DNA from: Vibrio cincinnatiensis DSM 19608
GTDB lineage: Bacteria; Pseudomonadota; Gammaproteobacteria; Enterobacterales; Vibrionaceae
Assembly: GCF_900167345.1 (NCBI RefSeq)
Contig: NZ_FUXB01000004.1
Span: forward strand, 185,880 to 249,879
DNA: 64,000 nt
Direction: 5' to 3'
Positions 17,807-26,029 of the stretch are shown here, piece after piece (positions within the stretch are counted from its first letter, which is position 1; the number at the start of each line of letters is the position of its first letter). Both the position numbers and the translations under genes were made by a program. The notes beneath the pieces are model-generated. The model made no database searches. It saw only the letters and a program-made list of their open reading frames with translations, and was not told the DNA's origin.

Positions 17807-18232
17807 ATGGCAGTATTAAAAGACTTAATCGAATTCCAATTAAAAAATGCTGAAGAGCTTTCCGCGTTATTGGATCAAGAGAAACGAGCAATTACTAGCC
17901 GAATTTCTGCGGATATTGAGGCGATTGCCAAAAAAAAGATCACCTTAGTCAACCAACTGCAACAAACTGATCAACGAATATCTCGGCATCCTGATGTTAA
18001 GAGCCTAACAGCAGATGACCATTTACATAACCTAATGAACCAAATCCGATCCATCGTTCATGACTGCCAACAAGCGAACAATATCAACGGTGAAGCCTTA
18101 GCTCGAGCCCAACTTAGCTTTAATAAACTCAATAACTTAATGCAGCAAAGCCACGGGAAAATAGGCATGACCTATAATGCGACTGGGCAAACCCATACCA
18201 TCTCGACGCTGGGCACGAACCTAAAAGCTTAA
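17807..18232 (+). CDS. flgN: Flagellar export chaperone FlgN
   Basis: 141 residues, predominantly helical with heptad-like segments (about 5-55 and 85-125), matching the FlgN chaperone family for the hook-associated proteins FlgK and FlgL. Sequence conservation in this family is low, so the call rests on length, helical pattern (AELSALLDQEKRAI-like start), and position directly after flgM. The start is preceded by AAAGGTGAG. It ends at a strong bidirectional terminator. Confidence 0.9.
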   Translation: MAVLKDLIEFQLKNAEELSALLDQEKRAITSRISADIEAIAKKKITLVNQLQQTDQRISRHPDVKSLTADDHLHNLMNQIRSIVHDCQQANNINGEALARAQLSFNKLNNLMQQSHGKIGMTYNATGQTHTISTLGTNLKA

Positions 18233-18266
18233 GGCTTTCTATTTTATTAAAGCGTAATGGATAAAA

Positions 18267-18303
18267 ATAAAACAAGCGGCAATCAAATTGCCGCTTGTTT
18301 TAT
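18267..18303. terminator. Bidirectional terminator between flgN and flgP
   Basis: Perfect 17-bp stem, 18267-18283 with 18287-18303, and a CAA loop. A/T runs at both ends let it stop the convergent flgMN and flgOP transcripts. Confidence 0.93.
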
Positions 18304-18322
18304 ATCTGGAGAGAAGAAAGAG

Positions 18323-18757
18323 TTAAAATAACGTTTGTTGGCGCTTTTCAGGGACTTGCTGTACTTCACCATAGCTACGTAAGCGGTCCATTTTTCGGAT
18401 ATCGAGTCGTAGTTCCGTTACATAACTGTCTCCGACTTTATAACTACGCACGACTTCAGCACCTCGAATGACCCCATCAACAGCACCAGAAGTCAACTCA
18501 GTACCGAGACGCTGATCCTGTAGATCCGCACGCCCAGTCACTCGCATACCATAAATTTGCTCAGCTAATTCACGGTAAGCATCAATTTTAGAGGCCCTCA
18601 TCGCCCTGACTTGTTTTTCTTCTTCATCTCGACCTCTTTGCTCACTGATACTGGCATACCCTACCGCCGTTAGCCAATCATCGCTACGCATAGACTGTAA
18701 AGGCTGGCAACCAGACATCATTAGTGTAAGCAAAAGAAATAAGAATCCCGCTTTCAT
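18323..18757 (-). CDS. flgP: Flagellar outer-membrane lipoprotein FlgP
   Basis: 144 residues. The N-terminus MKAGFLFLLLTLMMSGCQPL has a lipobox (MSGC). The rest belongs to the LPP20 family, with the AMRASKIDAYRELAEQIYGM segment. In V. cholerae FlgP is an outer-membrane protein needed for motility and, with FlgO and FlgT, for stabilising the sheathed polar flagellum base. It lies nine bases downstream of flgO in one operon. Confidence 0.92.
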   Translation of the reverse strand: MKAGFLFLLLTLMMSGCQPLQSMRSDDWLTAVGYASISEQRGRDEEEKQVRAMRASKIDAYRELAEQIYGMRVTGRADLQDQRLGTELTSGAVDGVIRGAEVVRSYKVGDSYVTELRLDIRKMDRLRSYGEVQQVPEKRQQTLF

Positions 18758-18766
18758 TATTCTCTC

Positions 18767-19402
18767 CTAAGGTCGTAAGATGACATTATACGGGCGAGTA
18801 ATCGTTGGATCGGAACGAATCAATACCCCATCTTGTGTACGGATAGTGTTCAATGTATCCAAATCACGCCCGATACGATCTTCAGGTAAAAAGCCTTGTG
18901 CCGTCGCAACCACAATTCGTGACTGCATCCCCACCACTCGGGCATTCACTAATACGCCGCCTTCTTGGCGTAACATAGTCCCAGTCAGTACATATTGTAT
19001 CTCTTGCTCTGGGGCTAAATCTTTCCAGTTTCGGCTAAAAGCAAAATCCCCTTGCTGTGTCACTTGTATCGATCCCGTGGTTTTAAAATCCACCACTTTA
19101 AATCCCCGGCGCTGGAATTGATAAATCAACCCTTCTGATACTGAATTACCTAACCAATTGGTCGTATCCATATTTTGTAGATCAACAAATGAAGTTACGG
19201 CTATCGGCGTCCGCGCAGTAACACTGGTGTTGGACTGAACGAGATCTTCTGTCAAACTATCAATAAAGAAATCCAATGTGTGGCGAGGACTCTCCATTAA
19301 CATAAATTGTGAACCATTGTATGGCTCTTTACCGTTATAAATCGGGGCATAAGCACACGCAGTCAAGAAAACCGCAGGCACTAAGGAAAGCCATTTTTTC
19401 AT
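18767..19402 (-). CDS. flgO: Flagellar outer-membrane lipoprotein FlgO
   Basis: 211 residues. The N-terminus MKKWLSLVPAVFLTACAYAP is a lipoprotein signal with lipobox LTAC. The body matches the FlgO family (SVTARTPIAVTSFVDLQNMD, LIYQFQRRGFKVVDF, LTGTMLRQEGGVLVNARVVG). The frame extends to 19444, but GGAG lies nine bases before the ATG at 19402 and that start gives a clean signal peptide. Partner of FlgP and FlgT. A sigma-54-type element lies about 130 bp upstream. Confidence 0.92.
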   Translation of the reverse strand: MKKWLSLVPAVFLTACAYAPIYNGKEPYNGSQFMLMESPRHTLDFFIDSLTEDLVQSNTSVTARTPIAVTSFVDLQNMDTTNWLGNSVSEGLIYQFQRRGFKVVDFKTTGSIQVTQQGDFAFSRNWKDLAPEQEIQYVLTGTMLRQEGGVLVNARVVGMQSRIVVATAQGFLPEDRIGRDLDTLNTIRTQDGVLIRSDPTITRPYNVILRP

Positions 19403-19459
19403 TCTCTTCATCTCCAGATATACTAAGGCTAACGTCCCATCCATTCATGTGGGTAAAAC

Positions 19460-19475
19460 TGGAACGCTCTTTGCT
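19460..19475 (+). promoter_or_regulatory. Sigma-54 promoter of flgT
   Basis: TGGAACGCTCTTTGCT: GG-N10-GC, one mismatch to TGGCAC-N5-TTGCW. The start point would be near 19486, about 77 bases before flgT. Confidence 0.7.
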
Positions 19476-19530
19476 TTTCTTTATCAGCTTTCGCTTCAGA
19501 ATGGCATACCTACATCAGCTAATATCTGTA

Positions 19531-19547
19531 AAGCAAATTTTGTACCT
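19531..19547 (-). promoter_or_regulatory. Sigma-54-type promoter of flgO-flgP
   Basis: On minus: AGGTACAAAATTTGCTT, GG-N10-GC with a perfect TTGCTT -12 box and a weaker AGGTA -24. The start point would be near 19521, inside the flgT leader, so the flgO and flgT promoters face each other. Confidence 0.55.
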
Positions 19548-19562
19548 AACTGGCAAATTATC

Positions 19563-20696
19563 ATGAAAAAAAATATTTATTCTTTAATTTCAATACTTTT
19601 TATGTACTTTTGGGTACCAAGCAGTTATGCAGCCTGGTATGAAGTCACCGGAACTGCGACCATTGTTTCCTCAGAAGAAGTAGCAAGGCTACATGCGCTC
19701 GAAGATGCCATCTACAAAGCGGTAAATTTTGCCGGAGGTGACATTGGGAGTATCAGCTCCTTAATGCCACTACTGGAAACAGACCGTCAAGAATATTTAT
19801 TTGATAACCATGAAATTCGTTACATTTCGGTAGAAAGCCGTAAGGTTCGAAGGAATGTCATGAACATTGTTGCACGAATAGATATCTATCCATCGGCAAC
19901 GGCTTGCCACATCAACCAGTATAAGAAGACCGTTTTGATCGGGAATATTGATCTTGCCTCCCCACAACAAGCGGTCATGGGGCAAATTTATCAATTAGGT
20001 GATGATTTTGCCGATGTCCTTGATCGACAGATAGCTCAAGAAGCACACAGCTTTGTCTCTGTCGGTACGACTGATTATGATTTAGATAGCCGAAACCCAA
20101 CACGAATAAAGATGATCGCACAAGATCTTGGTGCTCACTATATTGTTGGAGGTTCCATTACGGATTTAACTTCTACCATTGAGCAACACTTACTACGAGA
20201 TGATACGATTAATCGACAATTTGCTTTAGAATTGCAAGTCTTTGACGGTAAAACCGGGCATGAAATATCCAAGAAAAATTACCGTGAAGTCTCCAGTTGG
20301 CCATTTGCAAAAACCAGTAATATCGATACACGAAGTGCTCGTTTTTGGGCATCCACTTATGGACAGATGTTATTACGAGTCAGCCGTAATATCATGCTTG
20401 ATTTAGAAACGGATCTCTCTTGTAAAATAACATTACCTGAGGTGGTCGCTAAATATGGCAATACCCTCAGTATGGACTTAGGTCGAATTCATGGTGTTCA
20501 GGAAGGAGATAAGTTACAACTTTGGCATACTGGCGCTTTTATTGATCAAAATGGACTCCCTCGGAATAAAGTGACTCAAAGCGACATTACTTTAACCGTG
20601 ACCCGAGTTTACGAAAAAGAAGCAGAGTTAACAGTAGATCAACCAGAACTGGCTTCTAGCATTCAAATTGGCGATGTAATGCACAAACAGTTATAA
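19563..20696 (+). CDS. flgT: Flagellar H-ring protein FlgT
   Basis: 377 residues. A signal peptide (cleavage expected after PSSYA) precedes the mature AWYEVTGTATIVSSEEVARLHA region. FlgT forms the H-ring around the LP ring of the sodium-driven polar flagellum and is specific to Vibrio-like bacteria. The frame opens at a GTG at 19449, but that lies before the sigma-54 element; the ATG at 19563 starts the signal peptide. No clear ribosome-binding site precedes it. The C-terminal part (about 285-375) has LSMDLGRIHGVQEGDKLQLW, a FlgT C-terminal domain feature. Confidence 0.93.
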   Translation: MKKNIYSLISILFMYFWVPSSYAAWYEVTGTATIVSSEEVARLHALEDAIYKAVNFAGGDIGSISSLMPLLETDRQEYLFDNHEIRYISVESRKVRRNVMNIVARIDIYPSATACHINQYKKTVLIGNIDLASPQQAVMGQIYQLGDDFADVLDRQIAQEAHSFVSVGTTDYDLDSRNPTRIKMIAQDLGAHYIVGGSITDLTSTIEQHLLRDDTINRQFALELQVFDGKTGHEISKKNYREVSSWPFAKTSNIDTRSARFWASTYGQMLLRVSRNIMLDLETDLSCKITLPEVVAKYGNTLSMDLGRIHGVQEGDKLQLWHTGAFIDQNGLPRNKVTQSDITLTVTRVYEKEAELTVDQPELASSIQIGDVMHKQL

Positions 20697-20749
20697 ACTC
20701 GGCCATAATACATGATCTCATGATAATAATTCAGTAATATAGGAGCCTC

Positions 20750-20826
20750 GCTCCCGTGGCACAGCAGGATAGCGCGGCCCCCTCCTAAGGGGCAGGTCAC
20801 AGGTTCGAATCCTGTCGGGAGCGCCA
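20750..20826 (+). tRNA. tRNA-Arg (anticodon CCU)
   Basis: 77 nt with encoded CCA. The acceptor stem is GCTCCCG / CGGGAGC. The anticodon stem GCCCC / GGGGC encloses the loop CTCCTAA, anticodon CCU, reading AGG. The T-loop is GTTCGAATC. A TAATAT hexamer at 20735-20740 could be the -10, which would leave a leader of only a few bases. A strong terminator follows. Confidence 0.97.
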
Positions 20827-20834
20827 TATTTATC

Positions 20835-20868
20835 AAAGGGCTAACTCAGTTTTGAGTTAGCCCTTTTT
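20835..20868. terminator. Bidirectional terminator, tRNA-Arg / LysE gene
   Basis: 14-bp perfect stem (20835-20848 with 20853-20866), GTTT loop and T run. It ends tRNA-Arg on plus and, through the A run, the LysE-family gene on minus. Confidence 0.93.
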
Positions 20869-20882
20869 GGTTTTCCCCATCA

Positions 20883-21509
20883 TTATTGCAAAAATAGCCC
20901 GATCCCAAACATGATGAGTATGGCACCGGCTATTTTTTCAATAATGGGAATACTTTTTTCTAAAGACTTTTGGACCGTTGGCTGCGCAATCACACCTGCA
21001 ATCAAAAAATCCCACAATAACACCACCAAAACCATCCAAACACCACAGGTTATCTGGTGGAGTAAGGTCACATCATTTCCTAAAATGACGGACATCAAGC
21101 TCATATAAAACAACGCGTTTTTAGGATTTAATAATGCAGAATTAAACCCGAGAACCAACTGTTTTAGACGTGACGGTATCCTCTCGGCCCCATTGCTAGC
21201 CAGCGACGGCTTAGCCTGATTCTTCATTAACTGGTAGCCAATCCACATGAGGTATAACGCACCGCACACTTCGATGGTGGAAAAAACCTGCTGATTATCT
21301 CGAAGATGAGCCCAACCAAGAATAGCAATCAAAATGTAAATGGCGTTCCCTAAAGCAATACCAAAACAAATATAGGCACTACCTTTGAGTTTATGCCTAA
21401 TTGCATGCCCGACAATCAGAAAAAAATCCTGTCCGGGGCTAAGTAAAGCCACAAAGTGAGCAAGAGCGAGAGCTGGAAAAGCGATAGGAAAAAAGAGAGT
21501 AAAAGACAT
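20883..21509 (-). CDS. LysE/RhtB-family amino-acid exporter
   Basis: 208 residues, the usual LysE/RhtB size, with about six hydrophobic segments. The family signature near the N-terminus is LLSPGQDFFLIVGHAIRHK (about 23-42), followed by LNPKNALFYMSL (about 125-136). Family members export amino acids or derivatives such as homoserine, threonine or cysteine. The substrate cannot be told here. It lies 52 bases downstream of an AraC-family gene on the same strand, and an 8-bp dyad occupies the gap, so the regulator probably controls the exporter. Confidence 0.9.
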   Translation of the reverse strand: MSFTLFFPIAFPALALAHFVALLSPGQDFFLIVGHAIRHKLKGSAYICFGIALGNAIYILIAILGWAHLRDNQQVFSTIEVCGALYLMWIGYQLMKNQAKPSLASNGAERIPSRLKQLVLGFNSALLNPKNALFYMSLMSVILGNDVTLLHQITCGVWMVLVVLLWDFLIAGVIAQPTVQKSLEKSIPIIEKIAGAILIMFGIGLFLQ

Positions 21510-21519
21510 GAATAATCCA

Positions 21520-21549
21520 CCTATAGTACTGTTTTTCTTGCACTATAGG
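21520..21549 (-). promoter_or_regulatory. Dyad between the araC-type gene and the lysE-type gene
   Basis: CCTATAGT (21520-21527) and ACTATAGG (21542-21549), a perfect 8-bp inverted repeat with a 14-base spacer, 11 bases upstream of the LysE start codon. It could be an operator or an RNA hairpin in an intergenic leader. Confidence 0.45.
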
Positions 21550-21561
21550 CTCTTTTACTCC

Positions 21562-22401
21562 CTATTTATTGTCTAAAATTGACGCGGTATGCTTATATTG
21601 CTTAGGTGTTGAAGCCGTATAGTTAACAAACATTCGGTGCAACTGACTTTGATCAGAAAAGCCCATATCGTAAGCAACATCGACAATCTTCATCCCTGAC
21701 TGTAGCCGTAATTTGGCTTGCTCAATTCGATAATTATTAAGAAAGGCTTTTGGAGTTATACCAAAATGTTGCTTAAAAATTCGGATGATAGACTCTTGTG
21801 AATAACCGAACTCTTGAGCAATCGTATCGAGTAATGGGGGCTGAGTGATGTCCTTTAACAACTGCTGTTGAACCTGATGAGCTAATCGATGACAACAGCG
21901 TTCAGAAATGAGGGGGGAACAATAGGAGAAAAGCAGTTGGTGTAACAGCTCTTTCATTTCTTCAACATAATGATCATTATCATGAAGAATAAGTGATGGA
22001 ATTAACTGAGTGATTTTCTTAAAAAGAGCAGCATGCCGAATAACTCGCCGATCACAAACAAAGTGTTCAACCCTAAAACCATGTAAACGAGATAAGCTGT
22101 CTAAACACCAACGATGATCAACATACAGCATATGATAACTGCGACTTTCCCTTGAGATAGGGTTACAAGCATGGACTTCTTCTGGCTCAATAAGGGTGAT
22201 CTCTCCTTGGGAGAGGATCATTGTTTCCTGTTTAATGGATAAACAGGTCCTACCTGCCGTCATAATGCCAATCGAAAACTCACTATGACTGTGCATTTTA
22301 TATGCTTGTCGGCTATCTTGTGTTGAACGAATAACCAGCTGTGGAAAATGTTTCCCTTTCCAGAAACATTGATTTATATGGCGAGCGCTGTTTTCCATCA
22401 T
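21562..22401 (-). CDS. AraC-family transcriptional regulator
   Basis: 279 residues. The N-terminal part (about 20-150) looks like an AraC ligand-binding cupin, with HSHSEFSIGIMTAG and ITLIEPEEVHACNP. The C-terminal part (about 180-275) is a two-helix-turn-helix AraC domain: LLDTIAQEFGYSQESIIRIF and IVDVAYDMGFSDQSQLHRMF. It is the upstream partner of a LysE-family exporter, a common pairing in which the regulator senses the exported amino acid. The effector is unknown. Confidence 0.92.
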   Translation of the reverse strand: MMENSARHINQCFWKGKHFPQLVIRSTQDSRQAYKMHSHSEFSIGIMTAGRTCLSIKQETMILSQGEITLIEPEEVHACNPISRESRSYHMLYVDHRWCLDSLSRLHGFRVEHFVCDRRVIRHAALFKKITQLIPSLILHDNDHYVEEMKELLHQLLFSYCSPLISERCCHRLAHQVQQQLLKDITQPPLLDTIAQEFGYSQESIIRIFKQHFGITPKAFLNNYRIEQAKLRLQSGMKIVDVAYDMGFSDQSQLHRMFVNYTASTPKQYKHTASILDNK

Positions 22402-22580
22402 AATCCCTTACTAAAGCTGTCTCATTTGATATTAAACGAAGAATACTCACTTCGGGTAACTATCTTCGCACAATTCTGACACGCTTCTGATGTACTATAC
22501 TCTTATTGTTTTAGACTAATTTCGCTATCCCGATTACTATTGCCACTCAGTTATTAACAAAACACTCTATAGCGATAGGT

Positions 22581-23087
22581 ATGAGAAAAAGTAACCTAGA
22601 AACGAATACTGGCCATCGCTTTATCTCAAAAGCGAAAACTGCCTACAAAATTCATATTCACACGCCCGATGATACTGTTTTACATCGGTCGGTGGGTTAT
22701 ATTCGTATCGGAGAAAAAAAAGGGTTAAAAAAAGCCATTAAGTTACGTAATGAGCTAGGTCGTGAAATGTGGGGGAAATTTTGGCGACAAATCCTTAAAG
22801 ACCCCTATTTAATGACTCGGCTTCCCCATAGTTTGGAACCTAAAATCATTTACAAACCTCGTCCAACGAAAGAAAACCCTGACTATCGTGACGCCTGTTA
22901 TATTGCCGCTTGGCGCTGTTACGATAATGAAGGTAATTGTGTATTTAAAAGCGTAGTTTGCTCAATTAAAAAGCACGGTAAGTTGGCCGCTTATACAAAA
23001 ACAAAAAAAGCCCTACTGGATGCCCATAACGCATACCTTGATATTCTTATTTACATGGGGCGTTTAAACAGCATTGACTTAAAATAG
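22581..23087 (+). CDS. Uncharacterised protein with two AP2-like repeats
   Basis: 168 residues, basic, no signal peptide or membrane segment. I do not know a function for it. Two similar blocks are visible: about 21-65 (AYKIHIHTPDDTVLHRSVGY then a G-LKKAIKLRNELG helix) and about 105-150 (YIAAWRCYDNEGNCVFKSVV then KHGKLAAYTKTKKALLDAH). Each has the three-strand-plus-helix pattern of AP2/integrase arm-type DNA-binding modules, so nucleic-acid binding is an inference. I recall close homologues in other vibrios, sometimes labelled as iron-citrate transporter components, which nothing in this sequence supports. It stands alone between a divergent AraC gene and convergent ompA and has its own terminator. 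The upstream ribosome-binding site is weak. Confidence 0.8.
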   Translation: MRKSNLETNTGHRFISKAKTAYKIHIHTPDDTVLHRSVGYIRIGEKKGLKKAIKLRNELGREMWGKFWRQILKDPYLMTRLPHSLEPKIIYKPRPTKENPDYRDACYIAAWRCYDNEGNCVFKSVVCSIKKHGKLAAYTKTKKALLDAHNAYLDILIYMGRLNSIDLK

Positions 23088-23119
23088 ACAAGAATGGCTA
23101 TAAGGTTATCGATAAACTC

Positions 23120-23146
23120 AAAGCCCACCAAAGTGGGCTTTTTTTT
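23120..23146 (+). terminator. Terminator of the AP2-like gene
   Basis: AAGCCCAC (23121-23128), CAAA loop, GTGGGCTT (23133-23140), then a run of eight T. Confidence 0.93.
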
Positions 23147-23169
23147 CATTCATAAATGCATCATACGGC

Positions 23170-24156
23170 TTACTGCTTTACTGAATATTCGAACTCAGGA
23201 ATAACAATATCGACTCGGCGGTTAAGTTCACGCCCATGAGCGGTGGCGTTAGAGGCAATCGGTTTGCTCTCACCTTCCCCTTTCCAAGATATTCTCGAAG
23301 GTTCAATACCACGCTCCACAATCGCATCCGCAACAGCTTTCGCTCGTTTTTCAGAGAGCGTTTGGTTATACGCTGCCGAACCTGATGAATCTGTATGCCC
23401 AGTGACGATCACGTTAGCTTGAGGGTATTCATTTAAAAAGAGAACTAAATCACTGAGTTGTTCTTTACTTTCCTCATTGAGTTTAGCGCTATTAACAGCA
23501 AAGTTACTGCTGTCTAACTGTTGAAATTCAAACGTTTTCTTTACAATTTTAGGTTGAACATCAATCACTGGTGCTTCTTCAACAATAATAACTTCTTCCA
23601 CTTCAACAGGTCGACTTTCACTCACGGTTGCAGGTTGTGAGGCTCCACCAAACCGATAGCTCACGCCTAATGAAACGGTATTGGCTTCAGCTCTTACCTG
23701 ATCATTATTAATATCAGTGAGTAGTTGATATTCCGTACGGAGCGAGACATTAGGAGTCACAAAAAATTCAGCACCAGCTGCACCTAAAAAGGAATAATCG
23801 CTTTCACTCCCATAATCAACATACGCTCCACCAAGTTTGGCATAAAGATCAACACTTTGAGAGATGGGCAGGCTAAATTTAGGCGCAAAGGTAATGGCTT
23901 TGACACGCTCATCATTAAGCCCAACACCAGTAAATTTACCCAACATGTCATACCCAGCTTCAATGGCAAACCAATGATTAACGTTATAGCCGAGATAAGC
24001 ACCTAACGTTGCATCTCGGTCTTCACAGACATCCCCAGCTCGACATGCGTCATCAAGCCACGTTTGCCCCATTTTGCCTCCAAGATAAACATCCGCTATC
24101 GCTGATGATGAAACCGCCATGACAGATACAGAGATCATTGCAACTAACTTTTTCAT
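23170..24156 (-). CDS. ompA: OmpA-family outer-membrane porin
   Basis: 328 residues. Signal peptide MKKLVAMISVSVMAVSSSAIA, then an eight-strand beta-barrel domain (about 22-190), a Pro/Glu-rich hinge (PVEVEEVIIVEEAPVIDVQP), and a C-terminal OmpA peptidoglycan-binding domain (about 215-320; VTGHTDSSGSAAYNQTLSEK, and GRELNRRVDIV at the end). The frame reaches back to 24240, but AAGGAAGAG precedes the ATG at 24156, which starts the signal peptide. It links outer membrane and wall. V. cholerae has ompA next to gltX in the same order. Confidence 0.94.
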   Translation of the reverse strand: MKKLVAMISVSVMAVSSSAIADVYLGGKMGQTWLDDACRAGDVCEDRDATLGAYLGYNVNHWFAIEAGYDMLGKFTGVGLNDERVKAITFAPKFSLPISQSVDLYAKLGGAYVDYGSESDYSFLGAAGAEFFVTPNVSLRTEYQLLTDINNDQVRAEANTVSLGVSYRFGGASQPATVSESRPVEVEEVIIVEEAPVIDVQPKIVKKTFEFQQLDSSNFAVNSAKLNEESKEQLSDLVLFLNEYPQANVIVTGHTDSSGSAAYNQTLSEKRAKAVADAIVERGIEPSRISWKGEGESKPIASNATAHGRELNRRVDIVIPEFEYSVKQ

Positions 24157-24392
24157 AACTCTTCCTTTTAACTTGTTATTATCATTATTTCGACATAAGT
24201 GTTTCGCCACAGGAAAAACACCAACACCACCGTGATACAACGGACCACATTCAATAACTATAATAAATATATATAAAAGGGACAGGTTATTCGTGTTAAT
24301 TTTTTGTCACTTGAAGGTGATATTTGAAGATAAACCCCATCGATTAGTCACGGATCAATATAAAAATGATTTAACGGGTCTTTTTAGTGGAC

Positions 24393-24420
24393 AAAAAAAA
24401 CCGTAGCCATCGCTACGGTT
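24393..24420 (-). terminator. Terminator of gltX
   Basis: On minus AACCGTAGC (24420-24412), loop, GCTACGGTT (24407-24399), then a run of eight T. It lies 19 bases after the gltX stop codon. Confidence 0.93.
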
Positions 24421-24438
24421 TCAATGAGGAAAGGGAAA

Positions 24439-25863
24439 TTATGCGTTCGCTTCACGCTCTGCAATAAAATCTAACGCCATTTGAATACGTTTCACTACTC
24501 GCTCTTTACCGATCAAGTGCATGACAGCATCAACCGAGGGGGATTGACCACCACCGGTGACAGCGACTCGCAGCGGCATCCCAATTTTGCCCATACCAAT
24601 CTCTAGTTCTTCACAAACGTCAGCAATCACTTGATGGAGCGCTTCAACACTCCACTCCGTTAGCGCTTCGATTTTGCTTAAAGCTAAAGCTAGAGGCTCT
24701 TTAGCAACGCCGCGTAAATGTTTTTTCGCTGCATTGGCTTCAAACTCACTAAAGTCTTGATAGAAATAGCGAGACTGTTCGGCCAGTTCAACCAAGGTAT
24801 GGCAACGTTCACCCACGAGGCGAACGATGTCTGCCATAGCTGGGCCTTGGTTTTTATCCATGCCTTGCTGAGTAAAGTGCCATTCAAGGTGTTTTGCCAC
24901 ATATTCAGGATCCGAGGTTTTAATGTAATGGTTGTTTAACCATAACAATTTATCGGTATTAAAGGCGGATGCGGATTTAGAAATCGCATTTAAGCTAAAG
25001 AGGTTAATCATCTCCTCACGAGTGAAAATCTCTTGGTCGCCATGTCCCCAACCTAAACGCACTAAATAGTTGATCAAAGCTTCAGGCAGATACCCTTCAT
25101 CACGATACTGCATCACAGAAACCGCACCATGACGCTTAGACAGTTTTGCGCCATCATCACCTAAAATCATCGCACAATGAGCAAAGGTTGGAATGGTTGC
25201 GCCCATCGCTTTATAAATATTGATTTGGCGAGGAGTATTGTTGATATGATCTTCCCCGCGAATAACGTGAGTAATGCCCATATCGACATCATCGACTACA
25301 ACACAAAAGTTATAGGTCGGTGAACCGTCCGTACGACGAATGATCAAGTCATCTAACTGATCATTACGAATTTCAATTCGACCACGAATTTGGTCATCAA
25401 AAACTACACTGCCGTCTTTCGGGTTACGGAAACGAATAACGCAGGGATCGCCCTCTTTAGCCGCAGCATTTACGGCTTGAATTTTAGGATGATCGGCATC
25501 GTAACGTAGCATCTCTTTATTGGCTTCTTGCTCTGCGCGAATTTCATCCAGCAGCTCTTTCGAGGCATAACATTTATAGGCTTTATCTTCCGCTAACAGT
25601 TGGTCAACCACTTCGTTATAACGATCAAAGCGTTTCGTTTGGTAGTAAGGGCCTTCATCCCACTCTAGGCCCAGCCATGTCATTCCCTCAAGAATGGCAT
25701 CAACCGCCGCCTGAGTTGATCGCTCTAAGTCGGTATCTTCAATACGTAAAACAAATTCCCCGCCTTGGCTTTTCGCATATAACCAAGAATAAAGAGCTGT
25801 ACGAGCTCCCCCTACGTGTAGATAGCCCGTTGGGCTAGGAGCAAAACGAGTTTTAACCGTCAT
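24439..25863 (-). CDS. gltX: Glutamate-tRNA ligase
   Basis: 474 residues, a class I synthetase charging tRNA-Glu. The HIGH-type motif is [11 protein letters not shown] (about 9-19) and the KMSKS-type motif is KLSKRHG (about 240). The anticodon-binding helical domain forms the C-terminal third. The Cys-rich zinc site of the E. coli enzyme is largely missing here (KCYASKE and YDADHP replace the E. coli cysteines), which as I remember is shared by other vibrios. Monocistronic, closed by its own terminator. Confidence 0.97.
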   Translation of the reverse strand: MTVKTRFAPSPTGYLHVGGARTALYSWLYAKSQGGEFVLRIEDTDLERSTQAAVDAILEGMTWLGLEWDEGPYYQTKRFDRYNEVVDQLLAEDKAYKCYASKELLDEIRAEQEANKEMLRYDADHPKIQAVNAAAKEGDPCVIRFRNPKDGSVVFDDQIRGRIEIRNDQLDDLIIRRTDGSPTYNFCVVVDDVDMGITHVIRGEDHINNTPRQINIYKAMGATIPTFAHCAMILGDDGAKLSKRHGAVSVMQYRDEGYLPEALINYLVRLGWGHGDQEIFTREEMINLFSLNAISKSASAFNTDKLLWLNNHYIKTSDPEYVAKHLEWHFTQQGMDKNQGPAMADIVRLVGERCHTLVELAEQSRYFYQDFSEFEANAAKKHLRGVAKEPLALALSKIEALTEWSVEALHQVIADVCEELEIGMGKIGMPLRVAVTGGGQSPSVDAVMHLIGKERVVKRIQMALDFIAEREANA

Positions 25864-25970
25864 TATTTATTACCTTTTTCTGAAACTTCAGCCGGATGTT
25901 GGCATGAGCGAAATTTTGCGCGTTATTCTATCACTCCCATTGCACAGACCCAAGAAACTTCAAGAAACCC

Positions 25971-26003
25971 CCTTGACCTTACCTTTAGGTCAAGGTTTAT
26001 CCT
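25971..26003 (+). promoter_or_regulatory. MerR/CueR-type promoter and operator of copA
   Basis: CCTTGACCT (25971-25979) and AGGTCAAGG (25987-25995) form a perfect 9-bp dyad with a 7-base centre. It overlaps a -35 TTGACC (25973-25978) and a -10 TATCCT (25998-26003) separated by 19 bases, the overlong spacer that MerR-family activators correct. The dyad resembles copper-responsive CueR sites. The regulator gene itself is not in the window. Confidence 0.85.
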
Positions 26004-26029
26004 TACCTCAATATTTCGGAGGAATGACC

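Noticed and set aside
20750..23146. Integrated island at tRNA-Arg
   Set aside because: No integrase, no duplicated tRNA 3' end and no transfer genes; content may vary between species but a mobile element is not supported.
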